Source of the DNA: Diprion similis
Lineage: Eukaryota > Arthropoda > Insecta > Hymenoptera > Diprionidae
Length of the DNA stretch: 64,000 bases
Direction: 5' to 3'
Assembly (NCBI RefSeq): GCF_021155765.1
Contig: NC_060116.1
Span: 13,578,001-13,642,000 of the forward strand
Every line of letters begins with the position of its first letter. Position 1 is the stretch's first letter. The translations under genes were made by a program, and so were the position numbers. The notes below the pieces were generated by a model. The model did no database searches. It had not been told where the DNA came from and worked only from the letters and a program-made list of their open reading frames with translations. Shown piece by piece: positions 1 to 12,704 of the stretch.

Positions 1-1524
1 GTGTACATACGTACAAAAAACCAAAAGAGAAACCTGCATCCCGTAAATGTTTACCCCGACATTCGTTGTTGCTTTCCAAATATTATATTAAATATATAGT
101 TTGAAGAAAGAAAAAAGTCCCTCTTCTCTGTTCTCGTAATTTTTCTTCATCTCATTTATTTAACTCAAATAATTATCATCGATTTATCTGTTAATGCTCG
201 TATGTAATATAATTACATCGAATTAATGAAATACGATATCATAACGTTGGGGGGGGGGGGGGTGATTAATTATCATAAATACCAGTTGAGAGATAAAAAT
301 CTACGTATGTATAGTACATAATTTTATTTTTTCCGCTCTTTTTTTAACCCATCCGTAATTATGTATGTATATTTAAGCCTGTTGAATAATCTCTCTTTAG
401 AAGAAAATGATTCGTCATGTAATCTGAAAGCAGGTTTTTCTTGTATATATGTTAATTCATATAGTTTTCGACAGAGTAACTTTTGCTGGCAAACCTTGAA
501 TTCTGCATCTGTACTGCACGAATATTATAACGACAATAATAATAGTAATAATAGTTCGAATAATTGTATTTACGAGAGTTCCACTGCCGTAAGCATTCAG
601 AATCCATTTTCATAGGTAATGCATCGCCTTATGGCGTGTAATGCGTACATCCATAAATTGCCAGCACATGCCTCTCGCTTCTTCTCTTTCTCGACCCAGT
701 TGGCTCCGTTCTTCTTTATCTACGTATAGCCTATACATATATATACACTTTGTATGTATCCTTTATACGGATGTACAATGTACATATGTATATGTATACT
801 ATATAGTTTGAAACGTATGTACGTCTAACATCCTGACTCGGATAGCTTGTAATTTTATTTCGCGAACCTTCTTTTTATCTACCCACCTGCCGAATGAAAA
901 CGAGTAAACTTCTCTGTGTTTTTTTATCCTTTGAGGCGAATCAACGGGCGCTTTTTCCCTCGTAATTCGTTCTTGATCCAATTTTTTTTTTCTTCTCTAC
1001 ATTCTATCAGCCATAAACAAAAAATATATCTCACTTAAATCAAATGACACAGTATTAGTTGCTTATGAATTTTCATGAGAACTTGTCTTTTTCACAAATT
1101 TTTCTGCCTGCTTTTTTTTTCACGACGGTATCTTTTGTACACGTACCTACGTTTAGGGAAGAAACTAACCATCGTTATATTGTTCTCTTTCCTTGGTATG
1201 TTTTTCGTTTTATTCCTCTTGTCTCGTTTACATCACGTTCACGTTGTATATATGTATAGATGGATAGCTATAGCCCAGACCTCGTTATCCAGCATCCAAC
1301 GAGACCCCCCCCCTCCCCCCATATATTTTTCACCCCCCTCCCCCTGTAGTTTGGGATCTTAAACCGGGACTGAAAAATCCCCTCTGCGTACGATAAAAGT
1401 CTAGGGGAAAAGAAGCGAGAAAAACTGCGACGGCTATCTTCCCGATACTTACAGGGGTGGTTACACGGCGCCACAGGTGCCTTGTGAAATTTAAGGAGGA
1501 AACGAATGTGTGTATACATACATA

Positions 1525-1950
1525 TATGGGGAATCCCATGCCAAACCATCCAACGTCTGACCCTTCATCGTTTTTGATTATCTTGATTATCAAAATTTCT
1601 TCTGCAATTCTCTCAGCTGTGGAACAGTGTTCTGAATTTTTCCAGATTTTTTATTCAACCGATTGATTATTTATAAATATTCAAAGTGATTTTGAAAAGG
1701 AACTTTAAAAATATTTTCAGAATTTTCTCAGTAATTGTATTTTCTTTTCCAAATACTTCAAGACCGGGGCCGATGTTTTTTTTTCTATTGTTTTTCTTCC
1801 CCTCCCCTCCCCCCCAGCATTTTTAATTTTTCTAATCAACTAAAACATTCTTTAAACGCCCTGAAAATTTTCAAACGATTCTCGAAACTTCTATTTTTCA
1901 TTGTCGGAACATTTGTAGACCGGTTTTATTATGAAATTGATAAAAAGAAA
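1525..1950 (+). repeat. Dispersed repeat family, copy 1
   Basis: This copy begins with a short palindrome-like motif (tatggggaatcccatgc) followed by an 'aaacca(t)cc aacg' block. It runs through an AT-rich body with 'gattatttataaatattcaaagtgattttga' like segments and ends near a 'gaccggttttattatgaaattgat' like block. Copies 2 and 3 repeat the same order of blocks. It shows no coding capacity. It is probably a non-autonomous transposon or old repeat; boundaries are approximate. Confidence 0.6.
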
Positions 1951-3450
1951 AACAAAAAAAAAAGTTGAATGTGCCAAAGAAATAGAAAAAAAAACGCCTT
2001 AAAAAATTGGAATATATTATGCAGTTAATATATATAATAAAAAGAAGTTTCGTAATAATTTTTTTTTTTTTGTGTTTCACTAGCGAAAGGTTGTAGTTTT
2101 TTTTTTTTTCTTTAATTTTACTTCCATTTCGTTAATTCGTCATTTTCACGTTCCTGTTTTTCCTACATTTTGACTTTTCCATTGTCTTTCTTTAGGTTAG
2201 CAAGAAACAGGCAGCGTCATCACTGCGAACGCGAGTTCGTTAAAGCGAAAATAAAAGTAGTAATAAAGTACGTAAGAGTCGGTGATACGACCGCCGTTGG
2301 CATGCCATTGGCCTTCCTTTATTTCGTTTGTTTTTTCTTCCTTCTTCTGAAAAAATAAGGAAACAATTTATATATAATACATACGATTATAGGTATATCC
2401 ACCAAGTTACACTAACAGAAAAGGAAAGAGAATGTCAAAAGATCAATAAATGAAAGTCTTACATATATATATATCTCATTGTCAAAGAATACAGAAATTA
2501 GATTAATTTACTTGCAAATTTGTTATAAACAATCAATGAGAGAAAGAAAAAGAGTGCAATACGGTGTATACAAAAATTTTACCCTCGGTATTAAATAGAG
2601 AATTACGATCGCAATTCGAAAGAGCAACAGACTTCTAAATAATGTTAATTTTTGCCACGATGCTGAAGTTTGTATATAAATATTAACGCATCGATAAATT
2701 TTCAATAGAAAAAATCGTCCCCTCGAAACTTAAGGAATCGTTGTTTCAAATTTTTTGAACATTATATATATTGGAATGGCAATATCATAGTTTATATTAT
2801 TGACGCGTGTAACATACTTGCGTCGAAGAAAGAAGAAACACAATTAAATATTCTCATCGTACGTTACATATCCGTTTATACGATCAATTCCCGATCTATC
2901 GATCCACATCTTCTGCCCCTTGAATCGGCAGCAGCGCTTTCTTTCAAATAATGTTGGCGACAGGGGCTACATCGTGCAGAGGGTAAAAAAAGAGACTCAG
3001 AAATCACTGACGCGCGTGATTCGAATCCGTATAAAATCGTGCAGAGAAATCCGCTTATATGCTTAGATTTTCGCAATATGTCGTTGTTATCTGGGTTGGG
3101 TTTTTTTTTTCTACACTTTCTTTTTTTTTTTTTTACCCCTATTAATTCCGTCTTCTCTTCGTTTATTTTTTATTTAATTAGCACTCACGTGGAACTAAAA
3201 ATGTACCGTGAATAAAACTCGATACCTACATTTCGTCTCTAAGGTCTGGAATAATTTCCGTTGAATATTATTTTTCTGTGGCTATTTTTTTTTTCCATCT
3301 ACTATAATGCAAATTTGGATATCGATAATGTGTAAGACAGTGGATCGAAAATTTTGAATACCTATATATATAGGTTTGTATATACATTATATGGAGCTGA
3401 TTTTTATCGAATTTAAATTGAAAATTAGTGTTTTCGCGAAATTTCCTAGA

Positions 3451-3573
3451 ACAAAGACTTTCTTGATGATGATGAGGAGCGAGTTGATGTTGTTCAAGGA
3501 TTTGCTGCTGCACTGCAGGACGAAAACAGGCCAAATCGATATCCCGCAGTGTCTCTTCATCGTGGTTTTCTAG
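3451..3573 (-). CDS. Exon-like segment, unknown protein (weak)
   Basis: On the minus strand an acceptor (actttgcag) precedes about 40 codons of non-repetitive, mixed-composition protein starting LENHDEETLRDIDLACFRP and continuing into Gln/His-rich sequence (QHQLAPHHHQESL). This looks more like a real exon than the surrounding low-complexity frames. I find no good donor at its 3' end and no recognisable domain. Two other minus-strand stretches nearby (2876-2985, with a CSPCRQHYL-like end, and 3690-3795) could belong to the same unknown gene. It may equally be chance. Confidence 0.2.
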
Positions 3574-3924
3574 CTGCAAAGTTTTTTACGCGTTTTTCTT
3601 TCTTATTTTTTTCTTTTTTTTTATGCATGTCTCTTGTGATACATGATAATATAATATATATATATATACATAGGTTTTGAAAAATAAGTGCTCGAGAACT
3701 GTGAAGAGAATCAACCACTGATGATTACGACGATGGCGACGATTGTTTAAAGCCACTTGACAACTGACTACCGCCGCGCGGGTTTTGCAATTCACATCAA
3801 AAGCTAGAAGGGATCCCTCCTAACCCCAGGATCAAGGATCAAGGATCAACAACTACCGCGCAGGGATTACAAACGAACATTCTCAAGGACCTCCAAGCAC
3901 TCCTCTCTGTAGATACTCGAAGTT

Positions 3925-3927
<3 letters not shown>

Positions 3928-3955
<28 letters not shown>
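3928..3955 (+). repeat. Poly-G run of 28
   Basis: An uninterrupted run of 28 guanines, just downstream of a short direct repeat (aaggatc repeated at 3832-3848). Shorter G-runs occur at 250-262, 14010-14026, 14419-14430 and 62512-62521. The exact length in the genome is uncertain because such runs are poorly sequenced. Confidence 0.9.
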
Positions 3956-4104
3956 TCGTAGTTAGTAACGTAAAACGTAACGAAAGATGGAGAGGAAAGT
4001 GTAAAAATTATATTTTTGCTCTTCTTTTTTGTCTAGATATTTGTGCGATTTGAGAAGGAGCAAAGGTATCGCATTTTTTTTAAGTGTATTGGAAGATGTA
4101 CTCG

Positions 4105-4137
4105 TGACGTCAGAGTCTGGTTGTCGGCGCCATTTTA
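4105..4137 (-). promoter_or_regulatory. Possible promoter patch: CRE and ATGGCGCC motif
   Basis: A perfect palindromic TGACGTCA (cAMP response element core) lies at 4105-4112. An AAAATGGCGCC motif lies about 15 bases away on the minus strand. This pairing is common in housekeeping promoters. No downstream gene could be assigned. Confidence 0.25.
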
Positions 4138-4614
4138 TTACCACATAACCTAAGACTTTGATTTTAATGGAGGCAAATCGTAATTCTTTAGGCTTCAAAT
4201 TACTCATGTCACATAAATTAGTGAAATGTTATCAATGGTATAATTGTTTTATCATTAACACATGGAAAAACACGGTCAGCTGTTAGCCTGGTTATTATTA
4301 GTTTGATTTTTTTTTTTTTCACCAGATGACGCATTGCAAAGTGATATTGCTTTTATTGCATACATATTGTTGTATCTTGACGATTTATAGAAATTGAAAA
4401 ACGATGTTTCCTAAAAATTCATCGTATATCACAGGCTATAAACGTAATGACGATTTTAAATCTCGTTTTTACTGCCCTTCTCTGCTTCTAGTATGTCGTG
4501 TCGTGATTGTGTATATTCTTTTCATTTTTTATAATTACACAATACATAATCGAAAGCATAATTATCGTTATTATGTGTATACAATAAAATGACAGGAGCT
4601 GTGACTTATTGACT

Positions 4615-4646
<32 letters not shown>

Positions 4647-4973
4647 TATGTGTATAACATTGTAGTTTTTAAGTCTCTATCTATTGATCTGTTTCTGCCT
4701 ACGTATCCGTGATGCAGCATCCAATGGAATGATATTATAATACCGAGGGTTCATCGACCGATTTCCTCTTACTAATATTTAATTCTACGTATACGTATAT
4801 ACGTATACGATACGTTAATCTATCTATATACATAATATTTACATATTCATATGTATATGTATAACATGTGAATATAAATTACGTCATTTCGCGATTAGAA
4901 TTCGTCGTCTGATAGGATTCGTCGCGACGTCTACGCTGCACAATCGCCATATGCTTACGTGTGCATGTATGTA

Positions 4974-4974
4974 A

Positions 4975-5005
<31 letters not shown>

Positions 5006-5030
5006 GAGAAAAAGAGAGAAAGAGAGAAAA
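4974..5030 (+). repeat. (AG)n microsatellite
   Basis: Almost pure alternating A and G with a few interruptions. On the minus strand it reads as (CT)n, a potential GAGA-factor type binding tract, but no promoter is evident. Confidence 0.85.
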
Positions 5031-5324
5031 GGGTCGTAAATCATCGATATCGGTTTGTAGAAATAAAACAACAAAGATAGATAGGCGTATTCTGCACCCT
5101 TCACCCCCTTCACCCCCGTTTCACTGCAGCGTGTCGCCGCAGCGGCAGCATCGGCATCAACTATATACATATGCATACATGTACATACATATATACATGT
5201 ATACATACACGCAGACTGCAAGGGTGCAGAGTTTCTGGGTCTGAAAGGTTTTACCGGTCGACGTGGATCGCCTGTTCATTTCCGATGTCAGATAACTTCG
5301 TGGAGTGTATGTATAAGTATGTAA

Positions 5325-5730
5325 GTATGGGAAATTCCATGCGAAACCGACCAACGTTTCCGGTTTTGTTTTTTGTTTTGTTTTTTTTTTATTTTTTTTT
5401 TTATTTTTTTTTTTATTCTCCGTTACTCTCCCAACTCTCATATACTACCCTGAATTTTTTTCACATTATTTAGTCAACTATTCGATTATTTATATATAAA
5501 CATTTTAAGTGATTTTGAGACGGACCTTTTTTCAGATTCTCATTGCAGAAATTATTTGCTGTTCGAAACATTTTAATACCGGGTTGGACCCGTAACGGGC
5601 CGAATTTTTCGAACCATTTTTTTTCATCACGAACGACTAGAAAATTCCCGTAAAATTATTGAAACTTTTATTTCTCAACGTTGGATATATTTTTAGATCG
5701 GTACCGATTACGAAGTTAATAAAAAATCGT
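5325..5730 (+). repeat. Dispersed repeat family, copy 2
   Basis: Shares with copy 1 the opening 'gggaaattccatgcgaaacc gaccaacg' block, the 'cgattatttatatataaac' and 'aagtgattttgaga' segments, and a closing block with 'agatcggtaccgattacgaagttaat'. A poly-T rich insertion (5370-5415) separates the first blocks. Non-coding. Confidence 0.6.
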
Positions 5731-8017
5731 AATTTCTCTAGTTCTTCAAGTTATTGTCGTACAAATTCCTATTCATATTCCTATATACGAGATGTAAAAA
5801 AAAAAAAAAAAAAAAAAAATGCCGCTTCTTCACTGTTGTAATATAGTCAACTGCATTGCGTCCGCAGTATATAATATATATCTATAATATACCTACCCAC
5901 CTATATAATAGTAAAGTGCAAGTAAAAGTTGCATACTTGTCGTGAGGGTGAAAGTGAGATGGAAGGAGGAAGATGCGAGGAGGATAGGAAAAGAGAGGCA
6001 ACCCCTAATCCGTGAAACGTTGAGGAGGGTGGCGGCAAGTTCTGCTGTTTTATGGCAAGTGACTCACTCTGCAGGCCTATTACCTATAGATACATGCGTA
6101 CATACATACATACATATATACATAAACCCCTCCTCTTCAATCTCACCCCCACCCACCCCCCCTTCCCTTCCCTTCCCTTCCCTCGATCTCTATCTCCATG
6201 TCTGTCTGTCCGTCCGTCTATAATAAGTTTATTTTACGTATTCCATTTTATTCACGATTGATTTGGGCTGCGAAAATTCTGCTACCATTATATTGTGTAT
6301 TGACAAATAAAAAAAATAAAAAATAAAAAAAATTACACGCCACCCACGCATAGCTGAGGGATTCATTAGAATTTCTACGGTCGTTGGATATTCGCGATTT
6401 TATAGTGTGTAAATATATATATATATGTATGTATAAAGATGAAATATCGAAGATATTATACATATATTTATTACACCGGTGTAAATGTGTAAATGTATAA
6501 CGCGTATATATATATGTATACGCGTGAGTCAGGATGTTTAATTTTAACTCTTGACCTTTAAGGCGCGGATGCAGCTCCGATATAAAAACTTCTTCACCTC
6601 GGTATACACGGTCAACATCATGTGGGTCTGTGTATATATGTATATATATAATATGTATATATTAATATATATATACATACATGTATAATGTTATATACAC
6701 AAGTTTTTAGTTCGAACAAAGCGGACATTGTGTATTTCTAATGTAACAATAATGTCAACGCGTGTTGTTACTGTTGTTGCTGTTGTTGTTATTGTGGTTG
6801 TTTTTCGAGAGACGAGACGATTTGACTATTAAATTTACACGACATGTGCAACTCTCCCACGGAAATTCCTCTGCTCTATTTAATGTACATTTACCTGCAG
6901 ATAATATTACACATGTATAATATAACGGGGATGATATATATATATATATATATATATACATAACATATATACATTTAATGCCTATACGTGGATTACAACA
7001 CGGACCATCCATCAATGTTTTACATTATCATCTCGCGCTTTTTTTTATACATGAATATAGTCGCAGAGAATTGTTTATAGGCGATTCTATGTATGGATTA
7101 TACATGCATTTATCGGATTTGCGATATTACATGTGTACTACCTATTGTTCAATTTTCTATTTTTATTTCGCTTTTTTTTCATTTTCATTGATTTCCTATT
7201 TAACTATATATGCATACATGCGGGCCGTGAGATAATTTTTTTTTTTAATCTTCACTTCCGATACCGAAGCTTTTTCGAACCGTTTGAATTTGTTTCTCGT
7301 GATTATTTGATTTATGGTTATTTAGGTACGTTATTATTGTGCCTGTTGGTGAAGATTTTTTTTTTTATTACACTTGGTAAAAGCCTCGTATCGTGTGTAT
7401 TTGAAATTTGAATAGATTTTTTTTAAACTCAACTGTTGCGTTCTAACGTTGGTGATGGTGAAAATGCGTTTAAGAATTGATGAATTTTAAAGAGGGAAGA
7501 ATTCCAGTCTGAGGTGAATATTCTTTTTTCCTGTGTGGAAAAAACACATGGATTTGAATAAATTTTTTTTCATCCCCAGAGGAAAGAGTTAACCGTGCTC
7601 GTTCGATTTTCGGATTTCTTTTTTGCACCATCGGCTGCCCTGTGAAAAGAAAAACAATTATTTTATTCAGGTTTCATCGATCTCATCGTATTTTCTCTCA
7701 TGCATGCTCGAAATGCAGGTTTAGCTGATCGCGATAATGGAAGAAAAATTGCGAAAAAAGTTAAAAAAATAAAATAAAAACGAAATGAAACAACATCCAC
7801 GAGAATTTATGCAGCACTTTTACACCTGGTCTAGGTATCCATGGTCTCCCATAATATGCATTTTATGGGGAACGAGTGTTCCTATAAAATATACCCTGTA
7901 AAACGTAAAAATTTCACATTCAAAAACGAATAGCAAAAGTTATTTAGAGAAAAAACAAAAAAATAATAAATAAAAAAATTCGTCGAGCAATTATTTCGAG
8001 TGCCTTATCATATAATT

Positions 8018-8053
<36 letters not shown>

Positions 8054-9207
8054 GTAAAATTTCAAGCGACCAATCATGCTGCAATTTCGTATACAAATCC
8101 CTCCGCGTTTTCCTTCTTTTATTATTAAATTTTAATTTATACTTTTCCGGTCCTCAATTATAATGCCCGTCCGTCGAGTTTTCTCTCGTCGGTCGCATCC
8201 CTTGCTTTCAGTTTCTTTAATTAGTCTGCAATCACGGCTTATATACCTTGTACCGCTGCAGTAGGTATACTAAAACTGACGTAAAAACTTTGGGAAAAGA
8301 GGGGGAGGCAGGGAGGCTGAGTGAGACAGTCTCAACTTCCTCGAATCTCTTAAATAAACCAACCAACCTCGTGCTAAATTTCTTTGTAAAGTAAAGGTTG
8401 AGCTGCTCTTGAACGAGGGGATTATATTTAGTCTCTTAAGGTGTGTATAAACGGAAATTAACATTAGTATTAAATATTCTCCGTAAATTTTTTTTCTCCT
8501 TTTTTTTTTTTTTTTTTTTTTTTTTATTTCTGCACGTTCATTCTTAAAGTTAAATTTTTTAACTCGTATAATGAAGAAAAAAAAAAAAAAAAAAAAGAAT
8601 CCCAACCTAATTTTCACCGTAATATATATAGGAATATATGTCTATATGAATTCTGCAGATTGTTTATTACCTGCGTTGTGACACCCAGCGATTAATTATG
8701 TGGTAATAAATAAATGAATCAGAAGAGAGTGTCAAGTAAGAAATAAAAGTATATAGTTTCTTCTTCTTCTCTTTGGAACTTTTCCCTTCGTGATATTCGA
8801 AAAGATAGTTTCTTTTTGAACAAGAGTAGGTGTAGATATGTATATGTCATGTATATCTAGTCGTCGTCGGAATTTTATTGACGATAACCATATATATATA
8901 TATATATATATATATGTATACGGTGGCTCGTGCGTGTCGTAAAGCTGCAACATGCGAACGCAGACCCTAATTAACCTTACTCTGCAATTACTTGATCAAT
9001 TATAATACATGTACCTACAGGTACACAATACGAACGAACGACTAATTTAACGCAATTTTAGGCGGCACGTGCTGCAGGAAGCAATTCTTACTCCTGCGTG
9101 TTGAACTGAATTATAACGTACCTTACCACCACCTATCATATCATATCATATCCTATATATAGACTTTATACAAGTTACGTATTTATACTGTATTTGTGTT
9201 AATACAA

Positions 9208-9500
9208 TATGGGGTATTCCATGCTAACTCGACCAGTGTTAAAATCATCTTGACCATCTCAAAATTTTTGTTTTCAAAATTTTTTTTATTTGACCGTTTA
9301 TTTTTTATAAATATATTTCCAGTCGATTGCGAATGTCCGTTTTTTCAGAAATCTGAAAAAGTTCTAAAAAATTCAGTTAATTACACAAAACATCTTCCCG
9401 TTAAGGAAAACTTGGGCCGAATTTGTTTTCTGTTGTTTTTTTTTTTTTTTATCACCGAATTCGGAATTTTTTTAATTTTTTAACAGTTCTGTGAATTTTT
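9208..9500 (+). repeat. Dispersed repeat family, copy 3
   Basis: Opens with 'atggggtattccatgcta' and 'cgaccagtgtt'. It then has a 'tttataaatatatttcca' block and a 'gggccgaatttg' block also present in copy 2. It is more diverged and probably truncated at its 3' end. Confidence 0.5.
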
Positions 9501-11727
9501 GGCTCGGTAAAATTTCACTAATTTAATCCTTCTTTGTTTTGGATTTTCGATATGTTTAATTGGTTATTCTGATTTTTATTTTTTCTTATTTTTTACACCC
9601 AATTGTTGAATTGACTACGCTTTGCGAGTATATTCTGAATTTCGGAGTTTTACTCTATCGAAACTTAATTTTTCGGAATTTTACTATATCGTAACTCAAA
9701 TTTTCTGAATCTGCATTTCGGAAATAATTCGGATTTAGACGCTTTTGTAACTTTTCAAATTTGGAACTTCAACCACGCTCCACAAAACTAAACATTTTAT
9801 CCAAGTTATTTACAAACTATTTCAGATGATTTTCATTAAAGAAAATCTGAAAGTAAAGTAAATAAAAACTAAAAATAAAAATAAACGATAATCGCTGTCA
9901 TTCGATTAATTTAAAAATTCAAATAAGATAGTTTTGAGAATAAGCATAAAAAATTGAACTGCATATACACAATTGTTGTCAGTTTTCAGACCCACGAAAG
10001 AAAGTTCTTTCCGACTTAATTCCTTGCTTATACAAATATAGCGCATTCGAACAACCTATTAACACTACAAATTGACGAATGTAATTGTTCGACTCTTTCT
10101 ACGGGGTCACGTGCCATTCGCTTCCGTGTCCGGTCTAAACATAGACGACGATGATGTCTGTAACTACGTGTAATAGACACTCTTCGAAGTTTCGTGTGGT
10201 GAAATATCCACGTGGTTGCATCCGCTTCTTCGAGTAGAGTGTCGACGTTGTTGGTAGGTGTTGCGGTGCTTCACCAGTTGATCTTTACTCGCTGAACGTC
10301 ACACTCTTATTCCATTATTACAGTATAATACAGTGAATGGTTACTCGATTGTGTGTAGAATCACGTAAAACGCGCGCAAAACAATTTTTCAAAAGTTTTA
10401 GTCATTATATTCATCAATAAAACCGTCAAGATATTATAATAACTAATGTAACAAGTGAAATTCTTGCACATCTTTCCAAGTCTTTCGTCTAACTATGATT
10501 TGGACCCTTGTTATTATACGATTTAAAAAACTTGGTTCAATGGTGGGATCGGTCTTATGATTATACATGAGAATATCGGATAAAAAATTACACTCTCTTA
10601 ATTACTCCAAAGGAAGTTACGTTGTAAGAATTAATCGTCGATGATACTAATTATGAGAATACTAGTGTAGAAGGAATGTGATATATATAGTGACCTTGAT
10701 TTATAAGTCTTTTGCGGAGGAAAAGAAAGGAAAGAAAAAGCAAAATCTATTGGAAAGGATCCAGAATTTAATTCCTACTTAATTGAGACGACGACGATGG
10801 TTTGCTTTTTGCATGCAACTATCGGCAGAAGTAGAATATAAAAAATGGAAGATATCTTTCTCTCTTATTTGCGCATGTTTTTAATTCGTACGACGCGACG
10901 TACGTTCAGAACGTATCACGTATCGTATCGTGTCATCAAAAGCTGCTTTATAGTGTCACGGAATCATCGCGATGCTAAAACGAAAAGCACTCGATAAAAC
11001 TCTCGTCATGCAACACCCTGTGCTTTCAGACACCATGCTGGAAGGGTTTCAAAGAGAAATATCTGAATATTGTTATATACCTGGAGGGGTTTCGATTTCT
11101 CGCGCTTTTATTGTGCTTTCGAATCTTTTTTATTCCTTCCTTACTTCTCCTTCTCAATTTAAAATAAACTTTCGTCCATTGGAGAATAAACATTTTCAAT
11201 TTCGATTCAAGCGACAGTCGACGTTCCTGGTACCTTAGTTTTCCAAATGTCATGATAATCGTTTTTCTTTTTCCTATCATAAAACCAAAACAGCCTCGTC
11301 AACTGTCATTTGAAATATCCTCAAACACAACGAGACCGAATATTTTTGAAAATGCAGCGAAGCACTTTCTTCTAGTCTGTAAAAAAATGCCGAATCCATT
11401 TATGGGTATCTAAAAATAGCTCGGTCAATTCTGATCTCTTCTTTCAAGTCTATATATGACAAGAATTTTTTTTCTACTATTATAATATATGTATAACGCA
11501 AGCGTATGTATACCATTGTCTGACTTTGATCCATGATTAAAGGAGGTCAAGATGAGATCTCTACCGCAGCTGCAAGCATCTCTTCTTCGCTGTGTGAAGT
11601 TTGAGATGACTTTGTCGTCGATGGAGAGCATGTGCATCTCATGTACTATCCACCTATATTCGTTCTTCTGTTTTCTTTTTATCTCCTCGTTAGATAAGTA
11701 TTTTCATTCTTCTATCTCAGCACTCCT

Positions 11728-11761
11728 TCTTCTTCTTCTTCTTCTTCTTCTTCTTCTTTTA
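11728..11761 (+). repeat. (CTT)n microsatellite
   Basis: About eleven tandem CTT units. The overlapping open frames on both strands (poly-Leu, poly-Glu) are products of the repeat. Confidence 0.85.
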
Positions 11762-12621
11762 TCTTAAAGTACAGACCTATGAGACCTGTCTTCAGTTCTA
11801 GAGAGAAAAATCCACGACTTGCTGTCGCTGCTCTGCCACTATGGCACAGCTTTGTCACCATAGAGTGTGTCTGCTTGGTGAACCGAACAAAGCTTCTCTT
11901 CCTCTCTTTCTCTCTCTTTCCCATTCTCTCTTTCCGACGGTGTACAGCCTCGTTGGTACAACATTGAATCGAAACCTTATAGCTGCAGGAACGGAAACGT
12001 TTTCTAAATTTAAAACAACGGAATTCAACACCGTTTCGTACCGTTTCGGTTCCTTCCGTTCCGTTAATGGTCTGCAGTACACGCACCGCAATTCTGCACG
12101 TTTTCCTCTGGTGTATAATACGAACACTCTTATTGCAATACCATTTTCATCACTTCACTAATTCTTGTATATATATATGCATGGACAAGTCATGCGGTAT
12201 ACATACATTATATGTATATACGATTCACCCAACTCTATGGCACCGATTAATCTTTCCACGACTTATCGCGCGATGTTAAAGAATAAGAAGAAGATCTTAG
12301 GGTAAAACAAGTACACTTAAAGTAAAAACGCTTGGGGGAAGTGAAGAAAGTGAACGCCAGGCAAAGTCCGCTCTTCATTGCTTTGCAGATTGCATTCACA
12401 CTGTTCATTATATGTGCAACAATTTCGCTTCGGACACTGGTTTGTTTTTTTTTTGCAGAGCTTCGAATCAGGCTGCAATCGCTATTGTGGTTACAGTTCA
12501 AACGATGCGTTTCTTGTACGAACATCCGTGAATTTAGTAGAACTAAAGTGAAGTGAATCTGTGCCGCTTTGTGTACGGAGAAAATTAATTTTGCAAGTGA
12601 ATTTTTCTTAATCGAGTGGTG

Positions 12622-12704
12622 ATGCAGACCACGCCGAAACAGTGGGAGACTCGGACGTTACAGAGAAAATCATTTCGACGTCATAAACGTTTCGTTACCA
12701 GATG
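12622..12704 (+). CDS. Candidate alternative first coding exon of MCC
   Basis: The ATG at 12622 is preceded by an in-frame TGA and by A-rich leader-like sequence. It opens 27 codons of basic peptide (MQTTPKQWETRTLQ...), then a consensus donor (GTAAGG) at 12705. The exon ends in phase 2 (TG). Joined to the MCC exon at 16116, which starts with T, it gives TGT and continues in frame as C-QDLLTVCREL. With all downstream exons the assembled frame is exactly 2520 nt (839 residues plus stop). The phase match has a one-in-three chance of being accidental and the peptide has no recognised homology. The animal MCC long form normally has an extra EF-hand loop before this point, which is missing here. 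Confidence 0.4.

Larger units (their letters stand above)
1..12621. other. Gene-poor AT-rich region, upstream of MCC exons
   Basis: I recognise no protein-coding gene here. The stretch is dominated by (TA)n, (TATG)n, poly-T and poly-A tracts, plus the three-copy dispersed repeat listed separately. The open frames present are short and low in complexity. A few exon-like pieces on the minus strand at 2.9-3.8 kb and a promoter-like patch near 4.1 kb are listed with low confidence. Between about 9.9 and 12.6 kb the sequence is less repetitive and could hold 5' untranslated exons or regulatory DNA of MCC. The upstream MCC exon carrying the first EF-hand loop was looked for and not found, so it may lie before the window. 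Confidence 0.5.
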
